Origin: Mycolicibacterium sp. 018/SC-01/001
Lineage (GTDB): Bacteria; Actinomycetota; Actinomycetes; Mycobacteriales; Mycobacteriaceae
DNA: 64,000 nt
Assembly (NCBI RefSeq): GCF_007096635.1
Contig: NZ_VKAA01000001.1
Coordinates: forward strand, 496,001 to 560,000
Direction of reading: 5' to 3'
The position numbers were made by a program, and so were the translations under genes. This document shows positions 1 through 8,193 of this stretch, one piece after another. Numbering within the stretch: the stretch's first letter is position 1; every line of letters starts with the position of its first letter. Below the pieces are notes generated by a model. The model ran no database searches and was not told where the DNA came from. It saw only the letters and a list, made by a program, of their open reading frames with translations.

Positions 1-169
1 ATGCCGCCGCACCCCAGGCAGTTGCCGGAATGGGTTCGGTGCCGATGCTGCGGCGGATGACGGCGCCTTCGGGGTTGGCTCCACGCCATTCTCGTTCGGC
101 TATATCGGCGATCTCGCGGCTGTGGGAACCTTCGACGCGGATGCTTGCGTCGAGACGGAACAGTGTCAT
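1..169 (-). CDS. FMN-dependent NADH-azoreductase / flavodoxin-fold oxidoreductase, N-terminal part
   Basis: Partial gene; the 3' part lies beyond the left edge. Translating the minus strand from the ATG at 169 gives a protein opening with MTLFRLDASIRVEGSHSRE and then AEREWRGANPEGAVIRR. This is the N-terminal beta-strand and Ser-rich FMN phosphate loop typical of the AzoR/AcpD flavodoxin-like family, which reduces quinones and azo compounds with NADH. It lies 27 bp after the YceI gene on the same strand, so the two are probably co-transcribed, a pairing that suggests an electrophile or quinone stress response controlled by the divergent MarR gene. Only about 56 codons are visible, so the family call rests on the N-terminus alone. 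Confidence 0.7.
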   Translation of the reverse strand, partial: MTLFRLDASIRVEGSHSREIADIAEREWRGANPEGAVIRRSIGTEPIPATAWGAAA

Positions 170-196
170 GGTGTGTCCTCTTTCGCGAGTGGTGGT

Positions 197-718
197 TTAC
201 GACGTGGCTTCGGACAAGGTGTAGTGGGCTTCCACGGTGACGTCGGTGGTGAAAGCTCCCATTCCGTTCAGATGTAGGACGTCGTTACCGATGCGTGCGG
301 TGGCTGTGAGGGTGGCCCGCCCATCCCGCGCGGTGACGTGACCCGTCACTGTCAACGGTGAGGTGCGGCCGTGTACCTCGAGCTCGCCGGTGATCTGCAC
401 CTCGCCGGGGCTGACTGGACGGACCTCGCGAGAGGTGAAGGTGATCGCGGGATACTTCTCGGCGTCGAAGTAGTCCGCGGATTGCAGGTGCGCGTCACGC
501 TTCCCGATCCGCGACTCGATCGATGCGGGGTCCACCACGAACATCCCTCCGGCTGTGCCTGCACCCGAGACTTCGGCGTGACCTGCCTTCGCTCGGACCG
601 TGCCCTTGGCCATCGGTATGAACAGCAGCCGCGTGCGCCAGCTCAGGGTGGTGGCGTTCGGGTCGAGGCGCCATACACCGCTCAGGCGGGTCAGATCTGT
701 TGTGGCTGTGTTGGCCAT
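197..718 (-). CDS. YceI family protein
   Basis: 173-residue protein with the YceI lipocalin-like fold signature: a WRLDP start (residues ~15-20), the central DAEKYPAITFTS segment and a terminal VEAHYTLS strand. YceI proteins bind isoprenoid-type lipids in a beta-barrel; the physiological ligand here is unknown. No signal peptide is visible, so it is probably cytoplasmic. The ATG at 718 is preferred over the GTG three codons upstream because AAGGAG lies at ideal spacing before it. It is the first gene of a short operon with the azoreductase and is transcribed away from the MarR gene, whose probable operators lie in the shared intergenic region. Confidence 0.85.
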   Translation of the reverse strand: MANTATTDLTRLSGVWRLDPNATTLSWRTRLLFIPMAKGTVRAKAGHAEVSGAGTAGGMFVVDPASIESRIGKRDAHLQSADYFDAEKYPAITFTSREVRPVSPGEVQITGELEVHGRTSPLTVTGHVTARDGRATLTATARIGNDVLHLNGMGAFTTDVTVEAHYTLSEATS

Positions 719-775
719 GGCAATCACTCCTTTTTCGCAGTACGGGGACGCGGTTCGCGTCCTCCATTACTTGAC

Positions 776-997
776 TTGAACGTACAACTTCAGCCTGTAT
801 TCCCCCAGTTGAACATTAAATTTGATGGCGCGGGATAAACTGGCTCGTTCAACGACCAGATGTCCGGCGTTGACCACGAGGGGATCCGGCCCGTCTTCGA
901 CTACGACGTCCCGGCTCAGAAGAGCCGGTGTCGAGCGCGGCGCGCAATGCTCGCCATTGACGCGATACGTCGCGTTGGTGTGGATTTGAATATTAAA
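776..997. promoter_or_regulatory. Three copies of a TTGAAYRTWMAA box between YceI and MarR
   Basis: The divergent intergenic region holds TTGAACGTACAA (776-787), TTGAACATTAAA (809-820) and TTGAATATTAAA (986-997). All three are on the same strand; two lie near the YceI side and one 20 bp before the MarR start. Repeated AT-rich boxes in an otherwise GC-rich gap next to a MarR gene are a reasonable guess for MarR operators that control both directions. Binding is inferred, not shown. Confidence 0.45.
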
Positions 998-1016
998 GTC
1001 GGACTAGGCTTGCACG

Positions 1017-1580
1017 ATGGAGGATGGCCAGGCACCACCGGTTGAATGGTTGTCTGAGGGGCAGCTTCGCGAATGGGTGTCGCTGATGGCCCTGGTCAGC
1101 CTGTTGCCTGCGCGGCTCGACGTACAGCTGAGCCGAGATGCGGGGCTGAACTTGTTCGAGTACCACGTGCTGGTCGAGTTGTCGGAAGCTCCGGGGCGCA
1201 CACAGGCGATGAGCGAGTTGGCCCTTCATGCGCGTGGGTCGTTGTCGCGGTTGTCCCACGCGGTGTCGCGCCTGGAGGCCGCCGGATGGCTGCAGCGTAT
1301 TTCCCGTCGCGGAGCCGGCCGCCGGACCGAGGTGCGGCTGACCGACGCCGGGATCGAGAAGTTGGAGCAGACCGCTCCCGGCCATGTCCGTGAGGCTCGT
1401 CGCCTCGTCATCGATGCCCTCGACGACGCAGAACTCGCCGACCTGGGCCATGCGGCAAGACGCATCGTCACCGCGATCGATCCTGCGGTGGCGGCGATCC
1501 TGGAAACCAGGGGGCACGACGCTTCTTGCCTCGCTCCGGAGGCGGAGAGCGGGAATCCCGGCGTCGGGACCGGCGTGTGA
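1017..1580 (+). CDS. MarR family transcriptional regulator
   Basis: 187-residue winged-helix protein. An N-terminal dimerisation helix is followed by the MarR HTH (residues ~62-90, MSELALHARGSLSRLSHAVS) and a wing with RRGAGRRTEVRLTDAG (~97-112), the classic family signature ending in LTDAG. MarR proteins usually repress neighbouring detoxification or efflux genes until an aromatic ligand or oxidant releases them. It is divergent from YceI/azoreductase, which are its likely targets. The last ~20 residues are of low complexity and may be a loose tail. The ligand cannot be predicted from sequence. Confidence 0.9.
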   Translation: MEDGQAPPVEWLSEGQLREWVSLMALVSLLPARLDVQLSRDAGLNLFEYHVLVELSEAPGRTQAMSELALHARGSLSRLSHAVSRLEAAGWLQRISRRGAGRRTEVRLTDAGIEKLEQTAPGHVREARRLVIDALDDAELADLGHAARRIVTAIDPAVAAILETRGHDASCLAPEAESGNPGVGTGV

Positions 1581-1631
1581 AAGGGCCGCGGTAGACCGCT
1601 GCGGTCAACCGGGCTTGTCAGCGGAGGAACC

Positions 1632-1850
1632 TCAGCGCAGAACGTCGATCGCATCCGGCATTGCGGTCGGGGCCTGCAGGAAGGAGGCGTGGCCACCGTC
1701 CAAGACTCGCGCCACCACCCAGGGGATCTGGCCCGCGATCGCCGCACCGTTCTCCGGGGGAGCAATCCCGTCCTAGCGCCCAGACGCGATCAGGGTCGGG
1801 CTGGCGATCCCGGCCGAGTCGGTCGAACACATCGTGTTCAGCGCGCGGCC
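1632..1850 (-). pseudogene. Alpha/beta hydrolase remnant (C-terminal end)
   Basis: Minus-strand translation recovers the C-terminal ~70 residues of an alpha/beta hydrolase closely related to the intact gene at 2621-3415: RAEHDVFDRLGR, then SPTLIASGR, then DGIAPPENGAAIAGQIP and a final DAIDVLR stop. It is broken by one extra G in the GGCCGGGATC stretch (a frameshift near 1810) and by an in-frame TAG at 1773-1775. Nothing of the N-terminal two thirds can be found upstream. DNA identity with the intact copy is high, so this is the end of a duplicated copy, about 990 bp away in direct orientation. Confidence 0.8.
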
Positions 1851-2156
1851 TGACTTATGCGTGCACTCACCCCGATAGGCAGCTGCACTAAGTACCTCGT
1901 CCAACAGTCCGACGCAGTTGTCCAGCTTCGTTGCATCTCGACATCCCCGCCGCTGTGACTTCTCGTGCTCCACGACCAATCGCGGATGGCTGAACTGCGG
2001 CGAGACACTTGTCTCAGGACATGACCACCACGATTCGTCCCATGTTCGTGACCAATGTTCCCAGACACAGATCGAGCGCCAGTTCAGACCAGTGGCAGAT
2101 TGAAGCTAACGGGTTTCATGCACCCTCTGGGGTTCTGTGAGCCGGCCGGTTATCAG

Positions 2157-2560
2157 TCACGAGTTCGGATACCAGAGGGCCTCGGCCGGCTTCGGCGGGG
2201 TGGAATGCGCCCGGAGCAGTGCATCAGGCCCTGTTGGTTGAACCAGGCGACATAGTCGGCGGTGATGTACTCGACATCGCCCGGGGCGTGCAGGGGCCAC
2301 GGCGAAACGGAGAATCCGCCCGGATGTATTCGTTCTTGTACGGCCTCCTGGTGGTCTCGACCCACACGTGCCGTAGGTAGCCGACCGACGTGCCCAGTCC
2401 CGAAAGACCCAATTTTTGAACGAATCTCACGCTCGTGCATTGCGACCCGGCGTCGTCACTGTGATGGATGACGTCTCGATCGGGTGCCCCAGACGCGCGA
2501 ATGGCTGAGTGCCCGAACTGCTGCTCTACCCATACGCCTTCGGGCTTGCCTGCATCTACG
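2157..2560 (-). pseudogene. Degenerate IS3-family transposase (OrfB) C-terminal remnant
   Basis: Across two frames the minus strand encodes pieces of an IS3-type DDE transposase: HHSDDAGSQCTSVRFVQKL (the block with the second catalytic Asp), then YKNEYIRADSPFRRG, then after a frameshift DVEYITADYVAWFNQQ (the DWYNxxR region before the end of OrfB), and a last piece EALWYPNS before the TGA at 2157-2159. Several key residues are altered and the N-terminus is missing, so it cannot be active. It separates the broken hydrolase copy from the intact one. Confidence 0.75.
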
Positions 2561-2620
2561 TTCGTTCGTGCGAGCATCCCAAAACCACAGGGCCACAAGC
2601 ACTATGAGGACCGATCAGCT

Positions 2621-3415
2621 TCAGCGCAGGAAGTTGATCGCGTCCGGTATAGCGGCCGGATCCTGCAGGAAGAACGCGTGGCCACCGTCGTAGATTCGCG
2701 CCACCGCGCCGGGGATCTGCGCGGCGATCGCCGCACCGTTCGCCGGCGGAGCAATCCCGTCGAAGCGCCCGGACGCAACCAGGGTCGGGCTGGTGATGCG
2801 TCCGAGCCGGTCGAACACGTCGTGTCCGGCGCGAGCTTCCAGCTGGAGTCGGGCGCCACGGCGCGCGGCCTCGGTCGGCGCCGAATTCATTCGGCGCCTG
2901 GCCATGTCGTCGACCAGGGCGCGATCGGCCGGGTGCGCGTCCAGCCAATCGGCGGTGAACCGCGTGTCCATAATCTGAGCGGACATCGATGCTCGATCCT
3001 CGGCGGCGAGATCGGCCAGGGTGTGCAACGGGTAGGACGCCCCGCCCGCACCGCCGGACGACGTGCACATCAACACCAGGCGCAAGATTCGTTCTGGCAC
3101 GGTGACGGCGACTTCTTGAGCGACCATACCGCCGAAGCTGATTCCGATCAGACGAAACGACGACCAGCCGACGTGATCGGCCAGCGCCACCGCGTCGCCG
3201 GCGAGATCCGCCATGCCGTACCCGTTGTCCGGCACAGCAGTTCGGCCCATTCCGCGGTAGTCAGCGACCAGAAGCTGGAAGTGCTTCGCGAGCGGCCGCA
3301 GTAACCCTCGAACCTCGGCGATGGTCGAACCAGAGCCGTTCAGGAACAGCAGGGGCGCGCCGGTTCCGGAGACCTCGTAGTACACCTCGAGGCCGCTGAT
3401 CAGCGCGGTGGCCAC
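2621..3415 (-). CDS. Alpha/beta fold hydrolase
   Basis: 264-residue protein from the GTG at 3415 (the longer reading frame runs back into the thiolase gene). The oxyanion region LLFLNGSGS, the DYRGMGRT loop, the nucleophile elbow GISFGG and the late DGGHAFF histidine segment are all present, so the Ser-Asp-His triad looks intact. Family members are esterases, lactonases or C-C hydrolases; the substrate is not evident. The start overlaps closely with the thiolase stop (10-bp gap) with GACGAGG as ribosome binding site, so thiolase and hydrolase form a two-gene operon. That pairing suggests degradation of an acyl or ring-cleavage product. Confidence 0.88.
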   Translation of the reverse strand: MATALISGLEVYYEVSGTGAPLLFLNGSGSTIAEVRGLLRPLAKHFQLLVADYRGMGRTAVPDNGYGMADLAGDAVALADHVGWSSFRLIGISFGGMVAQEVAVTVPERILRLVLMCTSSGGAGGASYPLHTLADLAAEDRASMSAQIMDTRFTADWLDAHPADRALVDDMARRRMNSAPTEAARRGARLQLEARAGHDVFDRLGRITSPTLVASGRFDGIAPPANGAAIAAQIPGAVARIYDGGHAFFLQDPAAIPDAINFLR

Positions 3416-3425
3416 GACGACCTCG

Positions 3426-4664
3426 TCACGCAGCGCGGGGATTCTCGAGTACGAGTGCCACGCCCTGGCCGGAGCCGATGCAGACGCCCAGCACCCCGTA
3501 ACGGGCATTGCGCTCGCGCAGTTCGGTGGCCAGCGTCAGTACGTATCGGGTCCCGGAGGCGCCGAATGGGTGGCCGATGGCGACGGCTCCACCGTTTGGG
3601 GTCAGCTTGTCATCGGGAATGACGAAGCCGTCCAACTGATTCGGCAGTTCGCGTAGGACGCCGAGCGCCTGCGCACTGAACGCCTCGTGGACCTCCCAGA
3701 CGTCGATCTGCTCCGGCGTCAGACCGGCGCGCTTGATCGCCAGTGGAATCGCCCATGCTGGTGCCAGCCCCATGAATAGTGGGTCGATTCCGTAGACGGC
3801 GGATGACACCACCCGAGCCAGCGGTTCGACTCCGAGTTCTGCAGCCCTGGGCCCCGATGCCAGCACGATGGCGCTGGCCCCGTCGGTCAGCGGCGTGGAG
3901 TTGGCGGCGGTCATCTGGGTGGTGCCCGGCTGGGCCGGTAGCTTGGCCAACGTCTCTGCTGTGGTGTCGTCGCGGATGAATTCGTCGTACTCAAAACGTC
4001 TTTCGGGGGTTCTCTTCGTCGCCGCGATCGTAACGGGCATGATCTCCTTGGCCAACCGACCGGAGTCGCGCGCAGCCTTGGCGTGTTGCTGAGAGCGCAG
4101 TGCGAACGCGTCGATCTCTTCGCGGCTGAACCCGTACCGGTCGGCGACGTTCTGCGCCGTTTCGATCATGGCGATATAAGCGTTGCGGGCCAGCAGCGCC
4201 GGGTTGGGTGGGCCGCCTGCGCCTGCCCACATGGTGTCGAGCATGAACACCGGGCCGCGCGGGCTGAACGCCGCATCACCTTTCATCAGCGCCCACCCCG
4301 ACCGCGACATCGACTCGACACCGCAGGCGATGCCGACGCCAAGGTCTCCCGCCTTGATCGCGTGAGCGATGTTGACGGTCGCGCTGACCGACGAGCCGCA
4401 GAATCGGTTGATCGTTGCGCCGGCGACACTGTCGGGGAAGCCCGCCGCCAGCGCCGCCCAGCGGGCGATATCACCCATGCCTTCGTGGGCGGGGTTTACG
4501 CACCCGGCGATGATGTCCTCGATCTGATCCAACGGCACCCCGACGCGTTCACATGCCCCTTTCATGGTCATACCCAGCAGATCGTCGGTCCGGAAGTGCG
4601 ACAGCGAGCTGCCGTAGCGGGCAAACGGGGTGCGAACCCCGCCAAGTACGAAGGCATCGGTCAT
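3426..4664 (-). CDS. Acetyl-CoA acetyltransferase / thiolase family protein
   Basis: 412 residues, a normal thiolase length. The acyl-accepting cysteine lies in NRFCGSS (C89); the C-terminal half carries the conserved GGAVAIGHPFGASGTR histidine block and the CIGSGQG second cysteine, and NEAF is replaced by HEAF. The enzyme either cleaves 3-ketoacyl-CoA or condenses two acyl-CoAs. It is first in an operon with the hydrolase at 2621. A palindrome about 90 bp upstream (4752-4769) may be its operator. A broken N-terminal paralogue lies at 14409, so this gene was duplicated in the past. Confidence 0.93.
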   Translation of the reverse strand: MTDAFVLGGVRTPFARYGSSLSHFRTDDLLGMTMKGACERVGVPLDQIEDIIAGCVNPAHEGMGDIARWAALAAGFPDSVAGATINRFCGSSVSATVNIAHAIKAGDLGVGIACGVESMSRSGWALMKGDAAFSPRGPVFMLDTMWAGAGGPPNPALLARNAYIAMIETAQNVADRYGFSREEIDAFALRSQQHAKAARDSGRLAKEIMPVTIAATKRTPERRFEYDEFIRDDTTAETLAKLPAQPGTTQMTAANSTPLTDGASAIVLASGPRAAELGVEPLARVVSSAVYGIDPLFMGLAPAWAIPLAIKRAGLTPEQIDVWEVHEAFSAQALGVLRELPNQLDGFVIPDDKLTPNGGAVAIGHPFGASGTRYVLTLATELRERNARYGVLGVCIGSGQGVALVLENPRAA

Positions 4665-5101
4665 CGGACATCTCTCCTGTCGTCGGTCCCCGCCCGATCC
4701 GGGCGGTCATGGCTAGCCGGCACAGCCGAAACGTGACCAGAACCTTGCTTAAGTATGCTCCACCATACTCAGAAAGGGGGAGAACAGTGTGGCTCAGAAT
4801 TGTCGCGCACCGCGGTGCCAGAGCCGGCAAGCGGGGTTCGCAGGCGACGCGGCAGGGAAGGCGCTGGGCCTCTTCACTTCTGGCACAGTGCAAGCCCAGT
4901 ACTGAGCTCTTCAAGGGGTCGCCGTTCATCGCTGGCGGAGGAGGTGGCGAGGAAAGCAACGCAAACACGAGTTTTTTCACCCTCAGCCCCACCCGGTGTC
5001 GGGGTGGGGCGCTGGCTAGCTGTTCTTCATGCGTGAGGTTGTGAACGCGTAGGCGTTCCATCGGTGTTTGTCCGCCGATGCCGAAGTGCCGGGAGTAGCA
5101 A
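4665..5101. other. Intergenic region upstream of the thiolase operon
   Basis: No convincing gene in 437 bp; the reading frames here lack family features. It contains a probable operator at 4752-4769 and a strong GC hairpin at 4987-5009 (CCCCACCC, seven-base loop, GGGTGGGG). The hairpin has no T-run directly after it on either strand, although a TTTTTT run lies on the plus strand just before it, so its role as terminator of the upstream transporter transcript is uncertain. Confidence 0.5.
4752..4769. promoter_or_regulatory. Inverted repeat AGTATG-N6-CATACT upstream of thiolase
   Basis: Perfect 6-bp arms separated by six bases, extended by partial matches on both sides, in the leader of the thiolase-hydrolase operon. 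Size and symmetry fit a TetR or MarR type operator. No regulator gene is adjacent, so the cognate protein is unknown. Confidence 0.4.
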
Positions 5102-6595
5102 CTATGGATGCATCCTGGGGCAGGAGGGGTGCGGCGACGGCCCGTTGACCGGGCAGTGGGGGTACTGCTCGACGAGCAGTAGCCGTCTTCTTTGGATCTC
5201 CGCGGCGGACCGGGGCTTGATTCCGACGACCGCCAGGACGGCGGCCAGCACGAAGATGCCCGCTACGATTACCACGGCTCTGCGAAACCCTGCAGCGAAA
5301 ATGGTTGGCTCGATGTAGTTCGCATCGCCGATGCCGGCCAAGCCTGGTATGACGGCCACGGCTATCAACCCTCCCGCACGAGCAATGGCGTTGTTGACAC
5401 CTGATGCCGCGCCGGCCAGATGGTCAGGCGCGGAGTCCAGCGCCGCCGAGGTCAGTGGAGCGACAACCAGGGACATGCCAGCACCGAAGATCAGGGCCGC
5501 GGGGAGCACGTCGAAGAGCCAGGAGGCGCTGGTACCGATCCGCAGCATCAGGAGCAGCCCCCCGGAAGCGAGTATCAGACCCGCGCATAACGGCAGACGG
5601 AGCCCGATTCTGGCCGCCAGAGCACCGGCTCGCGAGGAGAACAGCAATAGCATCGCGGTCATCGGCAGCAGGGCCGCCCCGGCTGCAGTGGCAGTGAAGC
5701 CTGCAACCGTCTGTAGTTGTAAGACCAACACAAGAAAGACCATCGACAACGCGCCGTAGACCAGCAGCGTGATGGCGTTGGCGACACGAAATGTGTTGTC
5801 GTTGAACAGCGACGGTGGAATCAAGGGGTGTGCCGACCGCCGCTCGGCCACGGCGAATACAGCCAACGCCGACACGCCGACACCGACCGCCGCGGTGGCG
5901 CTCGACGTGATCTCGCCCCGACCGAGCTCTGTCAGCCCAACCGTGAGCGCTCCTAGGCCCAACGCTGCAAGCACTGTGCCGCTGCCATCCAGCCCAGGTG
6001 CAGACCGCGTATCGCGGCTCTCGGGCACTCGCAGCACTGCCACAATGACGACCACAACGGCCAACGGTAGATTGATGATAAACACAGCCCGCCAATTCCA
6101 TTCGGCGAGAGGGCCACCCAGGAAGGGCCCGACTGCACCGGCCAGACCACCCAGGCCCGACCACGTACCGATTGCGGCACCCCGGTCGGCGCCATCGAAC
6201 GATGCCGATATCAGCGCCAGACTACCCGGCGTGAGCAACGCCCCGCCGACACCCTGCAATGCGCGGGCAATGATCAACATGTCGATATTTGGCGCGAATC
6301 CACAAGCCGCCGAGGCGACCGCAAACCAGACGACGCCGACCAGGAAGATACGCCGGCGCCCGAAGCGGTCACCGAGGGAGCCACCCAGCAGAATCAATCC
6401 GGCCAACGTGAGCGTGTAGGCGTTGATGATCCACTGCACGCCGCCGAAGTCAGCGTGAAGTTCGCGGCTGATGTGCGGCAAGGCCACGTTGACGACCGTG
6501 CTGTCGATCATGACCATTGCCGACCCGAGCACCGTAGCGAACAACACCCATCGTCCAGCAGCCGTCCCCCTCCGCACGCCGCCTGGACCGTCCAC
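5102..6595 (-). CDS. MFS drug exporter, DHA2 (EmrB/QacA) family
   Basis: 497 residues from the GTG at 6595, chosen because GGGAGG sits 6 bp upstream; the longer frame adds an unlikely leader. The hydrophobic profile fits 14 transmembrane segments. The first contains the DHA2 motif MVMIDSTVVNVALP, and the loop after TM2 has GSLGDRFGRRRIF (MFS motif A). TM5 has PFLGGPLAEWNWRAVFIINLP (motif C type). It would act as a proton-driven efflux pump in the inner membrane. The neighbours are on the same strand but far apart, and no regulator is adjacent, so its substrate is unknown. Confidence 0.92.
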   Translation of the reverse strand: MDGPGGVRRGTAAGRWVLFATVLGSAMVMIDSTVVNVALPHISRELHADFGGVQWIINAYTLTLAGLILLGGSLGDRFGRRRIFLVGVVWFAVASAACGFAPNIDMLIIARALQGVGGALLTPGSLALISASFDGADRGAAIGTWSGLGGLAGAVGPFLGGPLAEWNWRAVFIINLPLAVVVVIVAVLRVPESRDTRSAPGLDGSGTVLAALGLGALTVGLTELGRGEITSSATAAVGVGVSALAVFAVAERRSAHPLIPPSLFNDNTFRVANAITLLVYGALSMVFLVLVLQLQTVAGFTATAAGAALLPMTAMLLLFSSRAGALAARIGLRLPLCAGLILASGGLLLMLRIGTSASWLFDVLPAALIFGAGMSLVVAPLTSAALDSAPDHLAGAASGVNNAIARAGGLIAVAVIPGLAGIGDANYIEPTIFAAGFRRAVVIVAGIFVLAAVLAVVGIKPRSAAEIQRRRLLLVEQYPHCPVNGPSPHPSCPRMHP

Positions 6596-6815
6596 TCTTA
6601 CCTCCCAATACACCTTATTCAGAGCGTGGCGGCGTGGACTGCTGTGGACCGCCCTGGAGTAGGCGGCAGCAAGCGGACATGCCATATGGATCAAAGCGTC
6701 CGAGGCGCGAATGCCGATCGCCCTACAAGCCGATCACACGTCAATTGCTACCGGAAGGAGCAGCCGTGACCGCAGCGGATCAGCGGAGAACTCTGTGATT
6801 CCGCCGAATGCACGG

Positions 6816-7715
6816 TCAAGCAGGCCCTCTGGGGGTGAAGGTCGAGCGGTGCAGTGTGGCGAAAGCTTGGATGGTCATAGGCGCGTTGCCAGTGAGTTGT
6901 TCAACGGTGTCGTTGGTTTCCGAAAGTCGTCCCTCGATGAGCTCGGCGACGACGGCGCCCATGTGTTGGGCGGCAAATTCACCGAATTGCGGAGTGGCGC
7001 GAGCTATCTCTTGGAAGTCCGCGATCGGGATGGGCCGATAGGTGATCGTTCTGCCAAAACTCTCGGTCAATGCAGCTGCTATGCCCTCTCCGTCAAGGAC
7101 TTCCGGGCCGTTGAGGAGGTAGGTTCGTCCCGCATGTGCATCGGGATTGGTAAGGACAGTGGCGATTACGCGCCCTTGGTCTTCGGACGCAATCGGGGCA
7201 AACCTTCCCCACCCGAAAGGCAGTACGAGACTGTCGCTATCGGTGATGGCTTGTTGTGCGAACGGGTACAACAGCCAATCCGCGAATAGCGTCGGTCGCA
7301 GGTGCGTGACGGGTGTGGATGACCAATCGAAAACTTGCTCGCTGATCCAGTGATTCTGTGCAGCATGGCTTTTAGAATGCCGGTGTGCCGTCCGTTGAGA
7401 CAGGTTCACGATCGCGCGTAATCGGGTCTCTCGCGCGGCCTGCGCGAAGTACGAGGCGGCGTCGAGTAGTCCTGGTCGGACAGGGTAAACGAAGTAGGCG
7501 GCATCGACGCCGTCCATCGCTGAGACGACGGTATCGATGTCTAGTAGGTCTCCAATCACAATTTCCGTGCCGATGCGGCGCAGCGTGTCTGCGCGTTCGT
7601 CATCTTGGTGCACCATCGCCCGAACTTGCACATCACGGCCCTGCAGTGCAGCTATAGCGGCCGACCCTGTCGACCCAGTGGCTCCGGTTATGAGTACGCT
7701 AGACACCGAGATCAC
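6816..7715 (-). CDS. NmrA-like NAD(P)-binding protein / atypical SDR
   Basis: 299 residues. The Rossmann loop is SSVLITGATGSTGSAAI near the N-terminus, followed by VRAMVHQDD (NADP-type basic residue) and EIVIGDLLD. The family lacks the Tyr-Lys pair of classical SDRs and includes NmrA redox sensors and quinone reductase QorB-like enzymes. A second relative lies at 12169-13173 (same GATG/GAAG loop, same IGPEL/NGPEV C-terminal block), so the window holds two paralogous modules. The start is the GTG at 7715 after GGAAGGG; a GTG three codons later is also possible. Substrate unknown. Confidence 0.85.
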   Translation of the reverse strand: MISVSSVLITGATGSTGSAAIAALQGRDVQVRAMVHQDDERADTLRRIGTEIVIGDLLDIDTVVSAMDGVDAAYFVYPVRPGLLDAASYFAQAARETRLRAIVNLSQRTAHRHSKSHAAQNHWISEQVFDWSSTPVTHLRPTLFADWLLYPFAQQAITDSDSLVLPFGWGRFAPIASEDQGRVIATVLTNPDAHAGRTYLLNGPEVLDGEGIAAALTESFGRTITYRPIPIADFQEIARATPQFGEFAAQHMGAVVAELIEGRLSETNDTVEQLTGNAPMTIQAFATLHRSTFTPRGPA

Positions 7716-8193
7716 ACACGCCCTTCCTCTTCATCCCACGAGCCGGCGTGTCGGTTAGGCGGAATCCGGCTCATTCCTTTACAAGTCGCCGTACGCACAA
7801 ATCGCCGAGGCGGGTTGTGTCCAAGGTGGATGACTTGATGTTCGCACGCACTGACGAGCCCTTGGAATATGGCAGTTCACGCGTGCAGTCCATGCACACA
7901 GGTCTGCGCTGTCAGAACATAACGACGCCGCCGTCCTGCTTGGTTATGAGACGCGCTACCAGGGTGATCGAACGGTGAGCGGCGGCGGCTTGACGCTTGC
8001 TCAGCGTTCAACCAGCTGCATAAACGATCTGCGGTCGCGCCGCGCCGTACTGCGCGTGACTCTCGACTATCCTTGGGTGACCGGGCAATGCTGCAGCCCG
8101 CCGCCCGCTGAGAGTTCGGTTGACCAGCTAGAGCCCTACGTTGTCACCTCGCCTAGGCCCATACAGTCTGACCGGATCTACCGCTCAACTGCC
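7716..8193. other. Intergenic gap without recognisable gene
   Basis: 478 bp between the NmrA-like gene and the LLM gene. Reading frames here show no family features. A short inverted repeat (GGAAT at 7761, ATTCC at 7773) lies 50 bp before the NmrA-like start; apart from that nothing stands out. Confidence 0.4.

Noticed and set aside
2468..3304. Long plus-strand ORF (278 codons)
   Set aside because: It is the antisense shadow of the alpha/beta hydrolase at 2621-3415; composition is Arg-rich and no domain is seen.
4987..5009. Rho-independent terminator
   Set aside because: Stable hairpin, but no T-run follows directly on either strand in a direction that fits the flanking genes; left as an unexplained structure.
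5769..6419. Plus-strand ORF of 216 codons inside the MFS gene
   Set aside because: Antisense to the DHA2 exporter; Thr/Pro/Arg-rich with no fold features.
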